Assembly: GCA_003290465.1 (NCBI GenBank)
Contig: CP030759.1
Location: 598,672 to 662,671 of the forward strand
DNA length: 64,000 nt
From: Candidatus Sumerlaea chitinivorans
GTDB lineage: Bacteria; Sumerlaeota; Sumerlaeia; Sumerlaeales; Sumerlaeaceae
Reading direction: 5' to 3'
Each line of letters begins with the position of its first letter. The stretch's first letter is position 1. The notes below the pieces were generated by a model. It worked only from the letters and a program-made list of their open reading frames with translations, did not search any database and was not told the origin of the DNA. This document shows, piece by piece, positions 8,229 through 17,786 of this stretch. The position numbers and the translations under genes were made by a program.

Positions 8229-11132
8229 TCAGCTTCTCGCATTGTTTCTGCAGAGGGCTTCGTAACAGAGATAGACGATGGACTCATAGGTGCGGCCTGT
8301 GGCGGCACTCAGGCCGATTTCACATGCACGATTCGTCGAGTAGTATCCGTCGAATGGACGCCCAAGTACGGTCTCGCCCAGCAAGACTTCCTGTGCTTCG
8401 GGCTTCGTCGCACTGCGTGTCAGCTCGGGCACGAGGTAACCACGATCACCCGCAAAACCACAGCACCCCGAATTGAGCGGTACAGTGACGTGAGTGGCAA
8501 ACGTTTCCGCCAGCTTGCGGAAATCGTCCATGTTACCCAGTTTGGTCAGGGCGCACACTGGGTGTAAGACAATCCGGCGATCGAGTTTTGGCCACTCTGT
8601 CCGCCTTGGCAAAATCTCGCGCACGAAGAAGGATGGAAAGTCAAACAGCCGAAGAGCTTGCCAGCGCTTGAGCGCATTTCCGGAGAGTAGCTTGCCGTAG
8701 GAACGGATCAACGTGTAAGAGCACGAAGACGTGTCGCACACCACCGGCACTTCGCCCCCACGCGTGGCGTCCCAGAGGAAATCCGTCATGCGTCGTGCCG
8801 CTTGCGCAGCTGCATCAAAGAATCCCTTACTAAGGTACGGTTGGCCACAGCAGTAACGGTGAACACCGCTCGGGATGTAGGGGGAGTATCCACAGGCACG
8901 AAGCACCGTAACGACGGCTTCAGCCAAGCCAACGGAAACTCGCTCGCCATCAAGTTTTCCCATGGCACGGGTTAGGCAACTCGGGAAATACACCACTGCG
9001 TTTTCCCATGTTTCAGGTTTCGGTGCCGTGGGTAATCTCGGTGCAGGCTTGGGAAACGGAAATTCTTGTGGGATGGCCGGCAATTTTCCGCGGGTGAGCT
9101 TGTGGGCGAGAGAAGTGATCTTGCATGCAAGCCCCTGAGTTGTCGATCCACCCAGAGTGGCGATCCGCAAACCAGTGCGCACTATTCCTTCGACACACGC
9201 AAAATGCTCAACCGTCTTCTCCGCAATCTTCTTGGCAAAGGCAGGGTGTCGCTCCGCCCGTAGGTTCTTCACAAGCTCGCCCGTATCAATGTCCACCGGG
9301 CAGGCAGTGGCGCAAAGACTGTCACCGGCGCAGGTTGCCACCCCATAGTACTCGTATTCCTGTTCTAATTCTGAGGCCTCGGCGGCCGCAGCCGAATCAC
9401 TGGATGTTTTCAGACGTCGAATCTCGCGAAGCAGCGCAATGCGCTGGCGAGGGGTCAGTGTCAGTTCTCGGGATGGGCAATGGGATTCGCAATACCCGCA
9501 TTCAATGCACTTGTCCACAATTGGCGAGACGGAGGGCATGACCTTGAGCGATCGGAGATGAACCTCTGGATCGCGATTGAGGAGAACGCCGGGGTTCAGC
9601 ATATTCCATGGATCAAGCAGGCGTTTGACCTCCCACATCAGGCCGTAGATTTCGCTGCCCCATTCAAGCTCCACAAACGGCGCGACATTGCGTCCTGTCC
9701 CATGCTCAGCCTTGAGCGATCCATCGTATTTCTTCACGATAAGCGCCATTAGATCGTCCATCAGTTCCGCGTAATGGCGTTTCTGTTCGGGGTCCGAAAA
9801 GTCTGTGCAGATAACGAAATGCAAATTCCCGGCTTTCGCGTGGCCGAAAATGATGGTATCGGGAAAGGAGTGTTTTACAAAAAGATGCTGAAGGTCGCGT
9901 GCGCAATCGGCGAGTTGTTCCGGCCGGACACAGACATCTTCAATGATGACCGCTGTGCCAATCTCGCGCATCGCACCCACGCTCGGAAACAGTCCTTTTC
10001 GCATCTTCCAGTAAAGTGCCCGTTGGGCAGGGTCTCGGGTGAAGTTTAGAGGCTCGAGTAATCGGTAGGAGTTCAGGATCCGCTCTGCCTCGGCGACACG
10101 CGCGGCCAGCTCCGCTTCCTCATCTTCCTGAAACTCTACGAGAAGGGCTCCCATTTCGGATTCAATGCGGAAGCTGTAATGCATCATCTGCTCAACGGAG
10201 CGCATCGCTGCCGCATCCATGATCTCCAGGACTGCGGCACCTGCGTCTGCTAAAGGCTTCACGCTTCGATGCGCATCCACGAAGTCCGCAAAGTAGACGA
10301 GCGCCGTGGCCTTGCACGGATAGTCGCGCACGGTGTTGTAAGTTATCTCTGCAATGAAGCCGAGAGTTCCCTCGCTTCCTACCAGCAAGTGAGCTAGAAT
10401 ATCCACGGGCCGCTCGAAATCCACAAAGGCGTTCATGCTGTAGCCGCACGTGTTCTTGATCGAAAACTTCGTGCGAATGCGTTCAACCAGATCGGGCCGA
10501 GACCAAATTTTTTCGCGAATGTTCAGGAGTCCCTGATAGAGCGCGGGCCGTTGTGCCGCAAAAACTTCGTCAGCATCGGGTGCTGACGTATCGAGCTCAA
10601 AGCCATCCGCCAGCACAAACCGCATGCTGGCCATCGTGTGATACGTATTGCCTGCGACGTCGCAGCACATTCCCGACGCGTTGTTTGCTGCAATTCCCCC
10701 GATCATGCATGCGTTGATGGAGGCTGGATCCGGACCGATCTTAGCGCGGTATGGTGCCAGAATGTCGTTCACTCTCGCGCCAATCACTCCCGGCTGCACA
10801 GCTACACGTCGTCCTTCGTCGAGGACCTTCACCCCTTTCCAGTGCGTGGCAACGTCAACGAGAATGCCATCCGTGACTGCTTGCCCAGATAAAGACGTTC
10901 CCGCGGCGCGAAAGGTAAGGTAGAGTTCGTGAGTTCTACAATAGTCCAAAAGCGCTTGAACATCACGGATGTTGCGCGGAAGAACCACAACCCGGGGCAC
11001 AAGCCGGTAAATGCTTGCATCCCCTGCTCGTGCTTCTCGCTCGACCCGCTTAAAGAGGACTTGCTCCTTGCCAACTAACTTCTGCAGGTCTGAAATGATC
11101 TGCTGGTTTGTGAGCCGAAAAAATCCACTCAT
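8229..11132 (-). CDS. FAD and 4Fe-4S dependent D-2-hydroxyacid dehydrogenase (YdiJ/DLD-like)
   Basis: 967-residue fusion enzyme. Residues 1-540 are a GlcD/DLD-type flavoprotein: a PCMH FAD-binding fold with FRAAGTSLSGQ near residue 75, then the FAD-oxidase C domain with FGHAKAGNLHF. Next come two ferredoxin-like cluster motifs, CIECGYCESHC near residue 543 and CAGDSLCATACPVD near 605. The C-terminal part has two CCG-type cysteine-rich modules (VVCDTSSCSY, and HPVCALTKLGN with NSGCCGFAGDRG) like GlpC/LutA. The family oxidises D-lactate, D-2-hydroxyglutarate or similar acids and passes electrons to a quinone or another carrier. E. coli YdiJ has the same architecture. No lactate permease or regulator is adjacent, so the substrate is uncertain. 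Confidence 0.9.
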   Translation of the reverse strand: MSGFFRLTNQQIISDLQKLVGKEQVLFKRVEREARAGDASIYRLVPRVVVLPRNIRDVQALLDYCRTHELYLTFRAAGTSLSGQAVTDGILVDVATHWKGVKVLDEGRRVAVQPGVIGARVNDILAPYRAKIGPDPASINACMIGGIAANNASGMCCDVAGNTYHTMASMRFVLADGFELDTSAPDADEVFAAQRPALYQGLLNIREKIWSRPDLVERIRTKFSIKNTCGYSMNAFVDFERPVDILAHLLVGSEGTLGFIAEITYNTVRDYPCKATALVYFADFVDAHRSVKPLADAGAAVLEIMDAAAMRSVEQMMHYSFRIESEMGALLVEFQEDEEAELAARVAEAERILNSYRLLEPLNFTRDPAQRALYWKMRKGLFPSVGAMREIGTAVIIEDVCVRPEQLADCARDLQHLFVKHSFPDTIIFGHAKAGNLHFVICTDFSDPEQKRHYAELMDDLMALIVKKYDGSLKAEHGTGRNVAPFVELEWGSEIYGLMWEVKRLLDPWNMLNPGVLLNRDPEVHLRSLKVMPSVSPIVDKCIECGYCESHCPSRELTLTPRQRIALLREIRRLKTSSDSAAAAEASELEQEYEYYGVATCAGDSLCATACPVDIDTGELVKNLRAERHPAFAKKIAEKTVEHFACVEGIVRTGLRIATLGGSTTQGLACKITSLAHKLTRGKLPAIPQEFPFPKPAPRLPTAPKPETWENAVVYFPSCLTRAMGKLDGERVSVGLAEAVVTVLRACGYSPYIPSGVHRYCCGQPYLSKGFFDAAAQAARRMTDFLWDATRGGEVPVVCDTSSCSYTLIRSYGKLLSGNALKRWQALRLFDFPSFFVREILPRRTEWPKLDRRIVLHPVCALTKLGNMDDFRKLAETFATHVTVPLNSGCCGFAGDRGYLVPELTRSATKPEAQEVLLGETVLGRPFDGYYSTNRACEIGLSAATGRTYESIVYLCYEALCRNNARS

Positions 11133-11366
11133 CGTTTATTTTCCTGCGCCACCTTAGATCTTGGGATCCGAACGCGTATCCAGTTTGGTGTAGATATAGC
11201 CTGCACGTCCAATGTGGGGCTGTTGAGTTCAAGTAGGACCCCGCCAAAACCCTTTTGCAAGAGGCTTGGTAATTGAGTCAGGGAGGAGGAGCATTGAACG
11301 CAACTTTTAGCTTCGAGTTGATATCCAACCTAACAGCCGCTGTAATGAAGGATCAACGCTGCGAAA

Positions 11367-12422
11367 TCAGATCGTGTCGAATGCTTCGGGAAAACGGCAG
11401 CGGCGAATCGCCTCGTCGTAGGAAATGAGTCCCTGTTGGTACAACGTCTTGAGAGATTTGTCCATGGTCATCATCCCCAGTTCGTAGTTCATTTGGAGGA
11501 CGGTGTAGAGCTGCTCGGTCTTCGCATTGCGAATGATATTTCGCACCCCCACCGTGGCGATTAAAATTTCGGTTGCCACCACGCGCCCACGTCCCATGGG
11601 CACTGGCACGAGCTGCTGCGCGATAATTGCCTGGAGTGTCCCTGCAAGCTGGATTCTGACTTGTTGCTGCTGATAGGGAGGAAAAACATCGATGATTCGG
11701 TCCACGGTCTGAACGGCATCGGGGGTGTGAAGCGTCGCCAAAACCAAGTGACCTGTCTCCGCAGCGGTGAGTGCTGTGGCAATGGTTTCTAAGTCCCGCA
11801 TCTCGCCGATGACCACCACATCGGGGTCCTGGCGGAGAACATGTCGCAGCGCGTCAGCAAAAGATTTGGTGTCGCTTGTCACCTCGCGCTGCTTGATAAT
11901 AGATTTCCGGTTCTTGTGGATGTATTCAATTGGGTCCTCCACGCAGATGATCATCTTGTGTTGCTCATTGTTGATCTGATGGATCATGGCGGCAAGGGTA
12001 GTCGTTTTGCCGCTCCCTGTGGGACCCGTGATGAGAACAAGACCATTGTTCCGTCGAGCGATCTCTTCGGTGACAGGTGGCATGCCAAGCTCGCGCAGGG
12101 TGCGGATGTTCTCACTTACTACTCGAAACGCTGCTTCCACCGCCCCGCGTTGTTTGTGAACGTTCACACGAAAGCGCCCCACCTCAGCCACCTCAATGCT
12201 GAGGTCCAATTCCCACTTCTCCTCAAAGAGCGCCTTTTGAGCGTCGTTTAGCAACGAGTAGATCATGCGCTGGGTATCAGCTGCGGTTAGGGGAGGGAGG
12301 TCTAAGACCTCCAGCTCCCCGTCAATCCGCAAAATGGGTGGGGCGTTTTGCGTCAGATGCAGGTCGCTTGCACCTTGCTCAATTGCTTCCACAAGTAAAT
12401 GTTGGATTGTGATCGGCGGCAT
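11367..12422 (-). CDS. pilT: Type IV pilus retraction ATPase (PilT family)
   Basis: 351 residues, close to the usual PilT length. It powers pilus disassembly and twitching motility as a hexamer at the inner membrane. It has an N-terminal PAS-like domain (HLTQNAPPILRIDGEL) and a RecA-like ATPase with Walker A GPTGSGKT at 133-140. The Asp box is at CVEDPIEYIH, Walker B at VVVIGEMRDLE, and the His box at TGHLVLATLHT. The C-terminal helices carry the AIRRC segment near the end (PilT proteins typically carry an AIRNLIRE-type element; here it is shortened). The partner extension ATPase pilB is 2 kb away, separated by ferritin and RNase D genes and in the opposite orientation. No pilin or pilC gene is in the window. 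Confidence 0.93.
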   Translation of the reverse strand: MPPITIQHLLVEAIEQGASDLHLTQNAPPILRIDGELEVLDLPPLTAADTQRMIYSLLNDAQKALFEEKWELDLSIEVAEVGRFRVNVHKQRGAVEAAFRVVSENIRTLRELGMPPVTEEIARRNNGLVLITGPTGSGKTTTLAAMIHQINNEQHKMIICVEDPIEYIHKNRKSIIKQREVTSDTKSFADALRHVLRQDPDVVVIGEMRDLETIATALTAAETGHLVLATLHTPDAVQTVDRIIDVFPPYQQQQVRIQLAGTLQAIIAQQLVPVPMGRGRVVATEILIATVGVRNIIRNAKTEQLYTVLQMNYELGMMTMDKSLKTLYQQGLISYDEAIRRCRFPEAFDTI

Positions 12423-12541
12423 CCGTCACCTTTGCACTCTGCTGCTATACGCTATGACAATTCCGAGCAGGTTTCTCGGATTTAGAGCAATCCTGGGAAC
12501 GTTTATTGGGTTTGTTAGCCTGAAGCTCCGATGTCCGCAAC

Positions 12542-13045
12542 TTATGAATTCTCGGAGGTTCGGCTTCCCAGCTGTCGGTCGAACTCTATCAACGAGGGGA
12601 CGTCATCCTTTATTACCTGAAGGGTTCGCACAATGTTGCGTACGGTTTTTTCTTCTTCAATTTGTTCGGTTAGGAACCATGACAGAAGCTGGAAGGCGGA
12701 GTATGCCTTCTGCTCCATGACAGCTGCAAAAATTTCCTCGATGCTCTTCGAAACCTTCTGCTCGTGAGCGAGCGACTGCTCGAAAACCTCTAAGAGCGAC
12801 TTGGGATCGACATTCGGCGCTTCAATGGGCATCAGCGTCACTGGAACGTCGTAATCCACGAGAAACTCGAAAAAGCGCATTGCGTGCTCTTTTTCTTCGG
12901 CGGCTTGTGCGCGCAACCATTGTGCCGCCCCGCGGTAGTGGAGCTGCTCACACTTTGCAGCAAGTCCCAAATAAAGGTATGCCGAAAAAAACTCCATGTT
13001 GATTTGCTTGTTGATCATGTCTTGAAGCTGTTTCGGAAGCATCAT
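12542..13045 (-). CDS. Non-haem ferritin
   Basis: 167 residues from an ATG-ATG pair at 13045/13042, placed 8-10 bases after GGGAGAAAGGA, which decides the start. The longer in-frame extension would run into the gene upstream. It is a four-helix ferritin-like subunit: the ferroxidase ligands are spread over MEFFSAYLYLG, the AAEEKEHAMRFFEFL helix and LLSWFLTEQIEEEKT. The bacterial FtnA family oxidises Fe(II) and stores it as a ferric mineral in a 24-mer. There is no haem-binding methionine context of bacterioferritin. It is transcribed with the upstream RNase D gene (72-base gap). No Fur box was identified by eye. Confidence 0.93.
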   Translation of the reverse strand: MMLPKQLQDMINKQINMEFFSAYLYLGLAAKCEQLHYRGAAQWLRAQAAEEKEHAMRFFEFLVDYDVPVTLMPIEAPNVDPKSLLEVFEQSLAHEQKVSKSIEEIFAAVMEQKAYSAFQLLSWFLTEQIEEEKTVRNIVRTLQVIKDDVPSLIEFDRQLGSRTSENS

Positions 13046-13116
13046 AGCACGATTCCTTTCTCCCTGTGTTCTTGCAATGCTTTGGTATAAGGCTACTCTC
13101 AGCGGACGCTGAAAAC

Positions 13117-14319
13117 TCAATCGAAAAGGTTGCTGCTCGCGGGGCTCACGTCACTCGCATGTTCGTGGGCGCGAATAATGCGCAAGAAAGGCTCGCCAAT
13201 CAGTTCGACCTGCCAGTTGCACAGCTTACTCACGGCTTTCAACTCTTCACAGGTGTGGGGTCTGGCGGCTGCAATCTCGAGCAGGGCAGTACTGGGCGTG
13301 ATGAGCTGTGGCGGGACGTCATACTTAGCTGCGATCTCGTCCCGGCACGCTTTCAATTCTTCGCAGAGTGATTTTGAAGGTTTTGGAGCCTGCTTGCAGT
13401 TTACGTGCGACGGGCGCGGCCATTTTTCAGGGGGCAACGCGCGCGCATGTTCAACAGCACGCCTCAGAGATTCAAGCCGGCGCACGCTGGATGCAAGGTG
13501 AGGGGGAATAAAGTCTGGTAGAGCGTCGCCTGCGCTGGTTGCTTCGGTCCATGCTGCCAATCGGACAAGCATCTCGTTCCCCAAGATCCGAAACGGTGGT
13601 AGATCTGCGTGTTGAGCTTCACGTTCGCGCCATTGCCATAGTTCTCGAAGGATGGCGTGCGCGCGTGAGGATTTTAGAGTGTGCCAACCTTTGACTCGCC
13701 ATTGCCTCGCTTCACTCCGGGCCGTATTATGGCATTTGACGTTCTCGAGAATTCTTTGGCACATTTCCCGATGCCATTCGACTCGACCTCGAATCCGCAA
13801 CTCATGTTCCAATCGCTCGGCTACGCACAGCAGATAACGGCTATCGTTTGTAGCATATTCGATCAACTTGGGGCTAAGCGGTCGACGGGACCAGTCCGCA
13901 CGTTGACCGCTTTTACACAAAGTTACCCCACAACACCTCTTGACCAACGATGCAAGTCCCAGTTCCTCGTACCCAAGAAGTTGTGCGGCGCACATTGTGT
14001 CGAACAATTGGTGTGCCTCAAAGCCCCACTGACGCCGCAGCATACGAAGATCATAGTCGGCCCCGTGGATGACTAAGGTGCATTGAGCTAATTTTTCCAA
14101 TAACGGCTCGACGCGCACTTTCGCAAGTGGGTCCACAATGTAGTGATGAGAGCCAAAAGACAACTGGATGAGACACACCTTCTCGTAGTAATGGTGGAGG
14201 CTGTCCGCTTCAGTATCCAGCGCCACACGAATGCCCGGTTCTATGTTTTGGGCAAGTGCCTCGACTTGGGACTGCTGACTGACATAATGTAATGGGCCTT
14301 GGCAGCTGTGCACGCTCAT
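13117..14319 (-). CDS. rnd: Ribonuclease D family 3'-5' exoribonuclease
   Basis: 400 residues. It has a DEDDy exonuclease domain: Exo I with Asp35 and Glu37 (ALDTEADS), Exo II in VIHGADYDLRMLRR, and Exo III in YATNDSRYLL with the tyrosine. It is followed by an HRDC domain at about 215-300 (LRELWQWREREAQHADLPPFRILGN is split by my motif limit; the core is WREREAQ...PFRIL). The enzyme trims 3' ends of tRNA precursors and other small RNAs in the cytoplasm. The length and domain order match RNase D, although the region after the HRDC domain is divergent. The gene faces away from pilB, with a 191-base divergent promoter region between them, and precedes ferritin. Confidence 0.92.
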   Translation of the reverse strand: MSVHSCQGPLHYVSQQSQVEALAQNIEPGIRVALDTEADSLHHYYEKVCLIQLSFGSHHYIVDPLAKVRVEPLLEKLAQCTLVIHGADYDLRMLRRQWGFEAHQLFDTMCAAQLLGYEELGLASLVKRCCGVTLCKSGQRADWSRRPLSPKLIEYATNDSRYLLCVAERLEHELRIRGRVEWHREMCQRILENVKCHNTARSEARQWRVKGWHTLKSSRAHAILRELWQWREREAQHADLPPFRILGNEMLVRLAAWTEATSAGDALPDFIPPHLASSVRRLESLRRAVEHARALPPEKWPRPSHVNCKQAPKPSKSLCEELKACRDEIAAKYDVPPQLITPSTALLEIAAARPHTCEELKAVSKLCNWQVELIGEPFLRIIRAHEHASDVSPASSNLFD

Positions 14320-14510
14320 ATAGACTTCGTTTACAAATGCTTGTCTGAGTATGATTTAACAAAACACTTTACAAAAATGGGGGCGCGGTTGGTCAACCCA
14401 AGTTTTTTGGTTGCCGCAACTCCGGCGAATTTTCACTCTCTTTACGGGTGCAAATCTGTTAGTGAGCAGTCCAATTTTGGATCACTTGGACAGGAACATC
14501 GGGTTAAGCC

Positions 14511-16232
14511 ATGGCGAGTGCAATGGAAAGGCGACTAGCAGAGATGCTGGTTCGCGACAACGTCATCACGCAGGATGAATTGGAACATGCTCTCGAACTG
14601 CAAGAAAAGCAGGGAGGGAGCCTCGGCAGCATTCTCATTGATAATAAGTATGCTAACGAATGGGAAATTGCTGCCGCGATTGGCAAACAACTCAACGTGC
14701 CGTTCATCACGTTGTCGCATTACGAGATTGACCCATCCATCCTAAAGAGCATCCCTGAGGATCTCGTCCGCAAGTATCAGATCGTACCCATCGACAAAAC
14801 AGGCGATACTCTGACGGTCGCTCTCTCTGATCCCTCAAACATTTATCTACTCGACGAACTGCGCTTGCTCACAAATTGCAAAATTGTGCCGGTGATCTCT
14901 TTTGAATCTGACATCAAAGAAGCCATCGAGCGCTACTATCCCAAGAGTGAGTCTGCACTCGACGAAATGCTGAAAGAAATCAGCGATGAAGAGACCGCGG
15001 TCCTAGAGGCACTCGAGAGCGGCATGACCGAACCGGCTGAAACAGAGGTAGAAGAGGGAGAGGTCGAGGCGACAGACGCACCCGTCATCCAGCTCGTGAA
15101 CCTCATCGTCCACGATGCTATTCGAATGCGGGCAAGCGATATCCACATTGAACCCTACGAAAAGGAACTGCGCCTCCGATACCGCATCGACGGCGTACTT
15201 CATGAAATGAAGGCCCCACCAAAAAAGTTCCAAAATGCCATTGTCTCGCGCATTAAGATTATGAGCGACCTCGACATTGCAGAACGACGACTTCCTCAGG
15301 ACGGTCGCTTCAAGGTCACAGTTCAAGGGCGCTCCATCGATTTTCGTGTTTCCACCTGCCCCACAGTGTTTGGGGAAAAGGTCGTGATCCGTATTCTCGA
15401 CCGCGGCAATCTCATGCTCAATCTCACGGATCTTGGGATGGACCCCGAGGTGCTGGCCGGATTTGAAGCCCAAATCCGCGCCCCCTGGGGAATGATTCTC
15501 GTGACTGGTCCGACAGGTTCTGGTAAGTCCACTACTTTGTATTCCGCCCTCAACACCATTAACGATCCGCGCAAGAATATCATGACCATCGAAGACCCAG
15601 TCGAGTACCAACTCCGCGGCATCAACCAAGTCCAGGTTCATCCTGAAATCGGCCTAACGTTTGCGGAGGGGCTCCGTAGCTTCCTGCGCCAAGACCCGGA
15701 TATCATCATGGTCGGCGAGATTCGTGATAAGGAAACAGCTGAAATCGCTGTGAAGGCTGCCTTAACGGGTCACTTAGTGCTTTCCACACTCCATACCAAT
15801 GATGCGCCAAGCACGATCAACCGTCTGACGAACATGGGGGTCGAGGCGTTCCTTGTGACTGCATCCGTGAACTTGATTGTTGCCCAACGTCTCGTGCGGC
15901 GGATTTGCGAAAACTGCAAGCAGTTCTACGATCCTCCAGCGGAATTGCTGCGGTCTCTACAGATTCCTGAGGACGCCAAATTCGCACGAGGGGCGGGGTG
16001 TGATCGCTGTCTGAATTCGGGCTACAAAGGCCGAGTGGCGCTCTATGAGCTCTTGCATCTCTCCGACGCGATGCGCGACAAAATTATCGAGGGGATATCC
16101 ACGACTCAATTGAAGCGCATGGCGATTCAAGAGGGAATGATCACGCTACGCCGTGCTGGCCTACAAAAGGTTGCCCAGGGCGTGACCACGATTGACGAGG
16201 TTTTGAGCGTCACCGCACCTGATGAACGTTAG
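14511..16232 (+). CDS. pilB: Type IV pilus / type II secretion assembly ATPase (PilB/GspE family)
   Basis: 573 residues. The N-terminal GspE-N domain (RLAEMLVRDNVITQDEL) is typical of PilB and GspE. The ATPase core contains Walker A GPTGSGKSTT near residue 332, the Asp box MTIEDPVEYQL, Walker B IIMVGEIRDKET and the His box TGHLVLSTLHTND. A four-cysteine zinc site (CENCKQF ... CDRC) follows, as in extension ATPases and absent from PilT. The start could be the ATG at 14511 or the one at 14523; neither has a strong ribosome binding site. Between the N domain and the core is an acidic linker (TEVEEGEVEATDAP). Whether it serves a pilus or a secretion system cannot be decided, because no other assembly gene is adjacent. 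Confidence 0.92.
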   Translation: MASAMERRLAEMLVRDNVITQDELEHALELQEKQGGSLGSILIDNKYANEWEIAAAIGKQLNVPFITLSHYEIDPSILKSIPEDLVRKYQIVPIDKTGDTLTVALSDPSNIYLLDELRLLTNCKIVPVISFESDIKEAIERYYPKSESALDEMLKEISDEETAVLEALESGMTEPAETEVEEGEVEATDAPVIQLVNLIVHDAIRMRASDIHIEPYEKELRLRYRIDGVLHEMKAPPKKFQNAIVSRIKIMSDLDIAERRLPQDGRFKVTVQGRSIDFRVSTCPTVFGEKVVIRILDRGNLMLNLTDLGMDPEVLAGFEAQIRAPWGMILVTGPTGSGKSTTLYSALNTINDPRKNIMTIEDPVEYQLRGINQVQVHPEIGLTFAEGLRSFLRQDPDIIMVGEIRDKETAEIAVKAALTGHLVLSTLHTNDAPSTINRLTNMGVEAFLVTASVNLIVAQRLVRRICENCKQFYDPPAELLRSLQIPEDAKFARGAGCDRCLNSGYKGRVALYELLHLSDAMRDKIIEGISTTQLKRMAIQEGMITLRRAGLQKVAQGVTTIDEVLSVTAPDER

Positions 16233-16282
16233 CAGAGCCATCGGCTGCTCCGGACATTCATGTCCTGTCGGTGCGAAGCTTG

Positions 16283-17623
16283 TTAGCCGTCGGCTTGGGT
16301 GGTGCGTGGGGGCGTGACAGCAACAAGGTCCAAAATGGCGTCAAAAATTTCCTTCGCAATTTCGCTTTTCGGCCGGCGGGAAACAAATCGTCGCTCGCCC
16401 GTCCGCAGGTAAATGGTCACCTCATTCTCATCCCGATCAAAGCCGATCCGAGGATCCGCGACGTCGTTCGCGACAATTGCGTCGAGGTGTTTCTTAGCCA
16501 TCTTTGCCAGCGCATTGGCTTCCATTTCCTCGGTCTCTGCTGCGAATCCTACGGTAATTTGCCACGGTTTCTTGTGACATCCAATCGCTTGGGCGATGTC
16601 TGGATTCTCGATCAAATGCAGGACAAGGCTATTGCCACTGCGCTTAATTTTTTGCGGCGTGCGCTCTGCGACTCGGTAGTCGCTTACTGCAGCAGCAAAA
16701 ACGAAAATGTCCGCTTCGGCGGCAAGCCGCTGCACGGCGTGAAGCATTTGTTCCGCTGTAGTCACTTTATGGATCGTTGCGCATTCATGTGGTAGAAACG
16801 ACGGGCTTACGGGACCTGATACGAGGTGGACCTTGGCTCCGCGGCGCGCCGCTTCCCGTGCAAGTGCTGCCCCCATTTTTCCGGAAGATGGGTTGGTGAT
16901 AAATCGGACCGGATCGAGATACTCGTGGGTGGGTCCCGAGGTGATAACGACGGTCTTGCCTGCCAATGAGGTGTCCGATGGCTGGAATGATGTTTGAGCG
17001 ACCAAATGCTCAAGCGTTTGCTGTGAATGGGAACCTGCGGCAGAGTCCTGCGTACGTGCGATATTTCTCGGATCGTGCTGAGGTTCATAGTTTGTCAGAA
17101 AAGCGACAATTTCCTCAGGTGACGGAAGTTTTCCCGGTCCAACATCACCGCAGGCAAGCCGCCCCTCCGCAGGCTCGATGATCGCTACACCACGCTTGCG
17201 TAACACTTCCAGATTGTGTTGCGTGGCGGGATGGAGGAGCATTTGCGTGTTCATCGCTGGGGCGACGACCACTGGACCTGAAAACGAGAGATAAAGAGTG
17301 CTGAGCGCGTCGTCCGCAATTCCCATCGCCATTTTGGCCAAAATGTTTGCGGTGGCGGGTGCTATCAGTAGGAGCTGCCCCCACTTCGACCATGAGATGT
17401 GCTCCATTTCGAAAGCGTGCGCTCGGTCGAACAAATCTGTATAAACCGGGTGTTGCGTGAGAGTCTCAAAGCTTAGGGGAGCAATAAACTTTTGTGCGTG
17501 GGCCGTCATCACCACGCGAATCGTCGCCCCCTGTTTCTGAAGCAGTGAGCACAAATCGAGCGCACGAAACGCTGCGATCCCTCCACTCACCCCAAGCACA
17601 ATGCGAGAATCTTTTAGATCCAT
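16283..17623 (-). CDS. coaBC: Bifunctional phosphopantothenoylcysteine decarboxylase / phosphopantothenate-cysteine ligase
   Basis: 446 residues, two enzymes of coenzyme A synthesis in one chain. The N-terminal flavoprotein CoaC (about 1-185) shows GVSGGIAAF, the catalytic His in MEHISWSKWG, the APAMNTQM motif and the ACGDVGPGKL substrate clamp with its cysteine. The C-terminal CoaB half begins at VVITSGPTHEYLDPVRFI and carries NPSSGKMG, with VGFAAETEE near the end of the nucleotide site. A linker of about 40 residues (DPRNIARTQDSAAGSHSQQ) between the halves is a little longer than in E. coli. It is convergent with pilB and divergent from the C25 peptidase gene. Confidence 0.97.
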   Translation of the reverse strand: MDLKDSRIVLGVSGGIAAFRALDLCSLLQKQGATIRVVMTAHAQKFIAPLSFETLTQHPVYTDLFDRAHAFEMEHISWSKWGQLLLIAPATANILAKMAMGIADDALSTLYLSFSGPVVVAPAMNTQMLLHPATQHNLEVLRKRGVAIIEPAEGRLACGDVGPGKLPSPEEIVAFLTNYEPQHDPRNIARTQDSAAGSHSQQTLEHLVAQTSFQPSDTSLAGKTVVITSGPTHEYLDPVRFITNPSSGKMGAALAREAARRGAKVHLVSGPVSPSFLPHECATIHKVTTAEQMLHAVQRLAAEADIFVFAAAVSDYRVAERTPQKIKRSGNSLVLHLIENPDIAQAIGCHKKPWQITVGFAAETEEMEANALAKMAKKHLDAIVANDVADPRIGFDRDENEVTIYLRTGERRFVSRRPKSEIAKEIFDAILDLVAVTPPRTTQADG

Positions 17624-17710
17624 AGCGAGCTCTAGTCCTTTCGGCCGACTCCTACCAAACCATCTCCAAATAGAGTGCGCAATTCAACTGCTGAAAACTG
17701 AATAGGGCAC

Positions 17711-17738
17711 TTGCCGCGATAATTATTGTGTCTAAATT
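17711..17738 (+). promoter_or_regulatory. Possible sigma70 promoter for the C25 peptidase gene
   Basis: TTGCCG at 17711-17716 and TAAATT at 17733-17738 are separated by 16 bases in the divergent gap between coaBC and the C25 gene, about 50 bases before the ATG at 17787. This is a visual match only. Confidence 0.3.
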
Positions 17739-17786
17739 CTTGCACTTCTAAACGGAAATGAAGGCACGGACGGAATTTCTCCAGTT

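Noticed and set aside
8229-11132. Many long plus-strand frames opposite the FAD/Fe-S dehydrogenase
   Set aside because: Shadow frames of a well-conserved minus-strand gene.
11294-11431. TTG-initiated frame of about 45 codons behind GGGAGGAGGAG
   Set aside because: Good ribosome-binding sequence but spacing of only two bases, rare start codon, and it runs into the antisense end of pilT; no recognisable protein.
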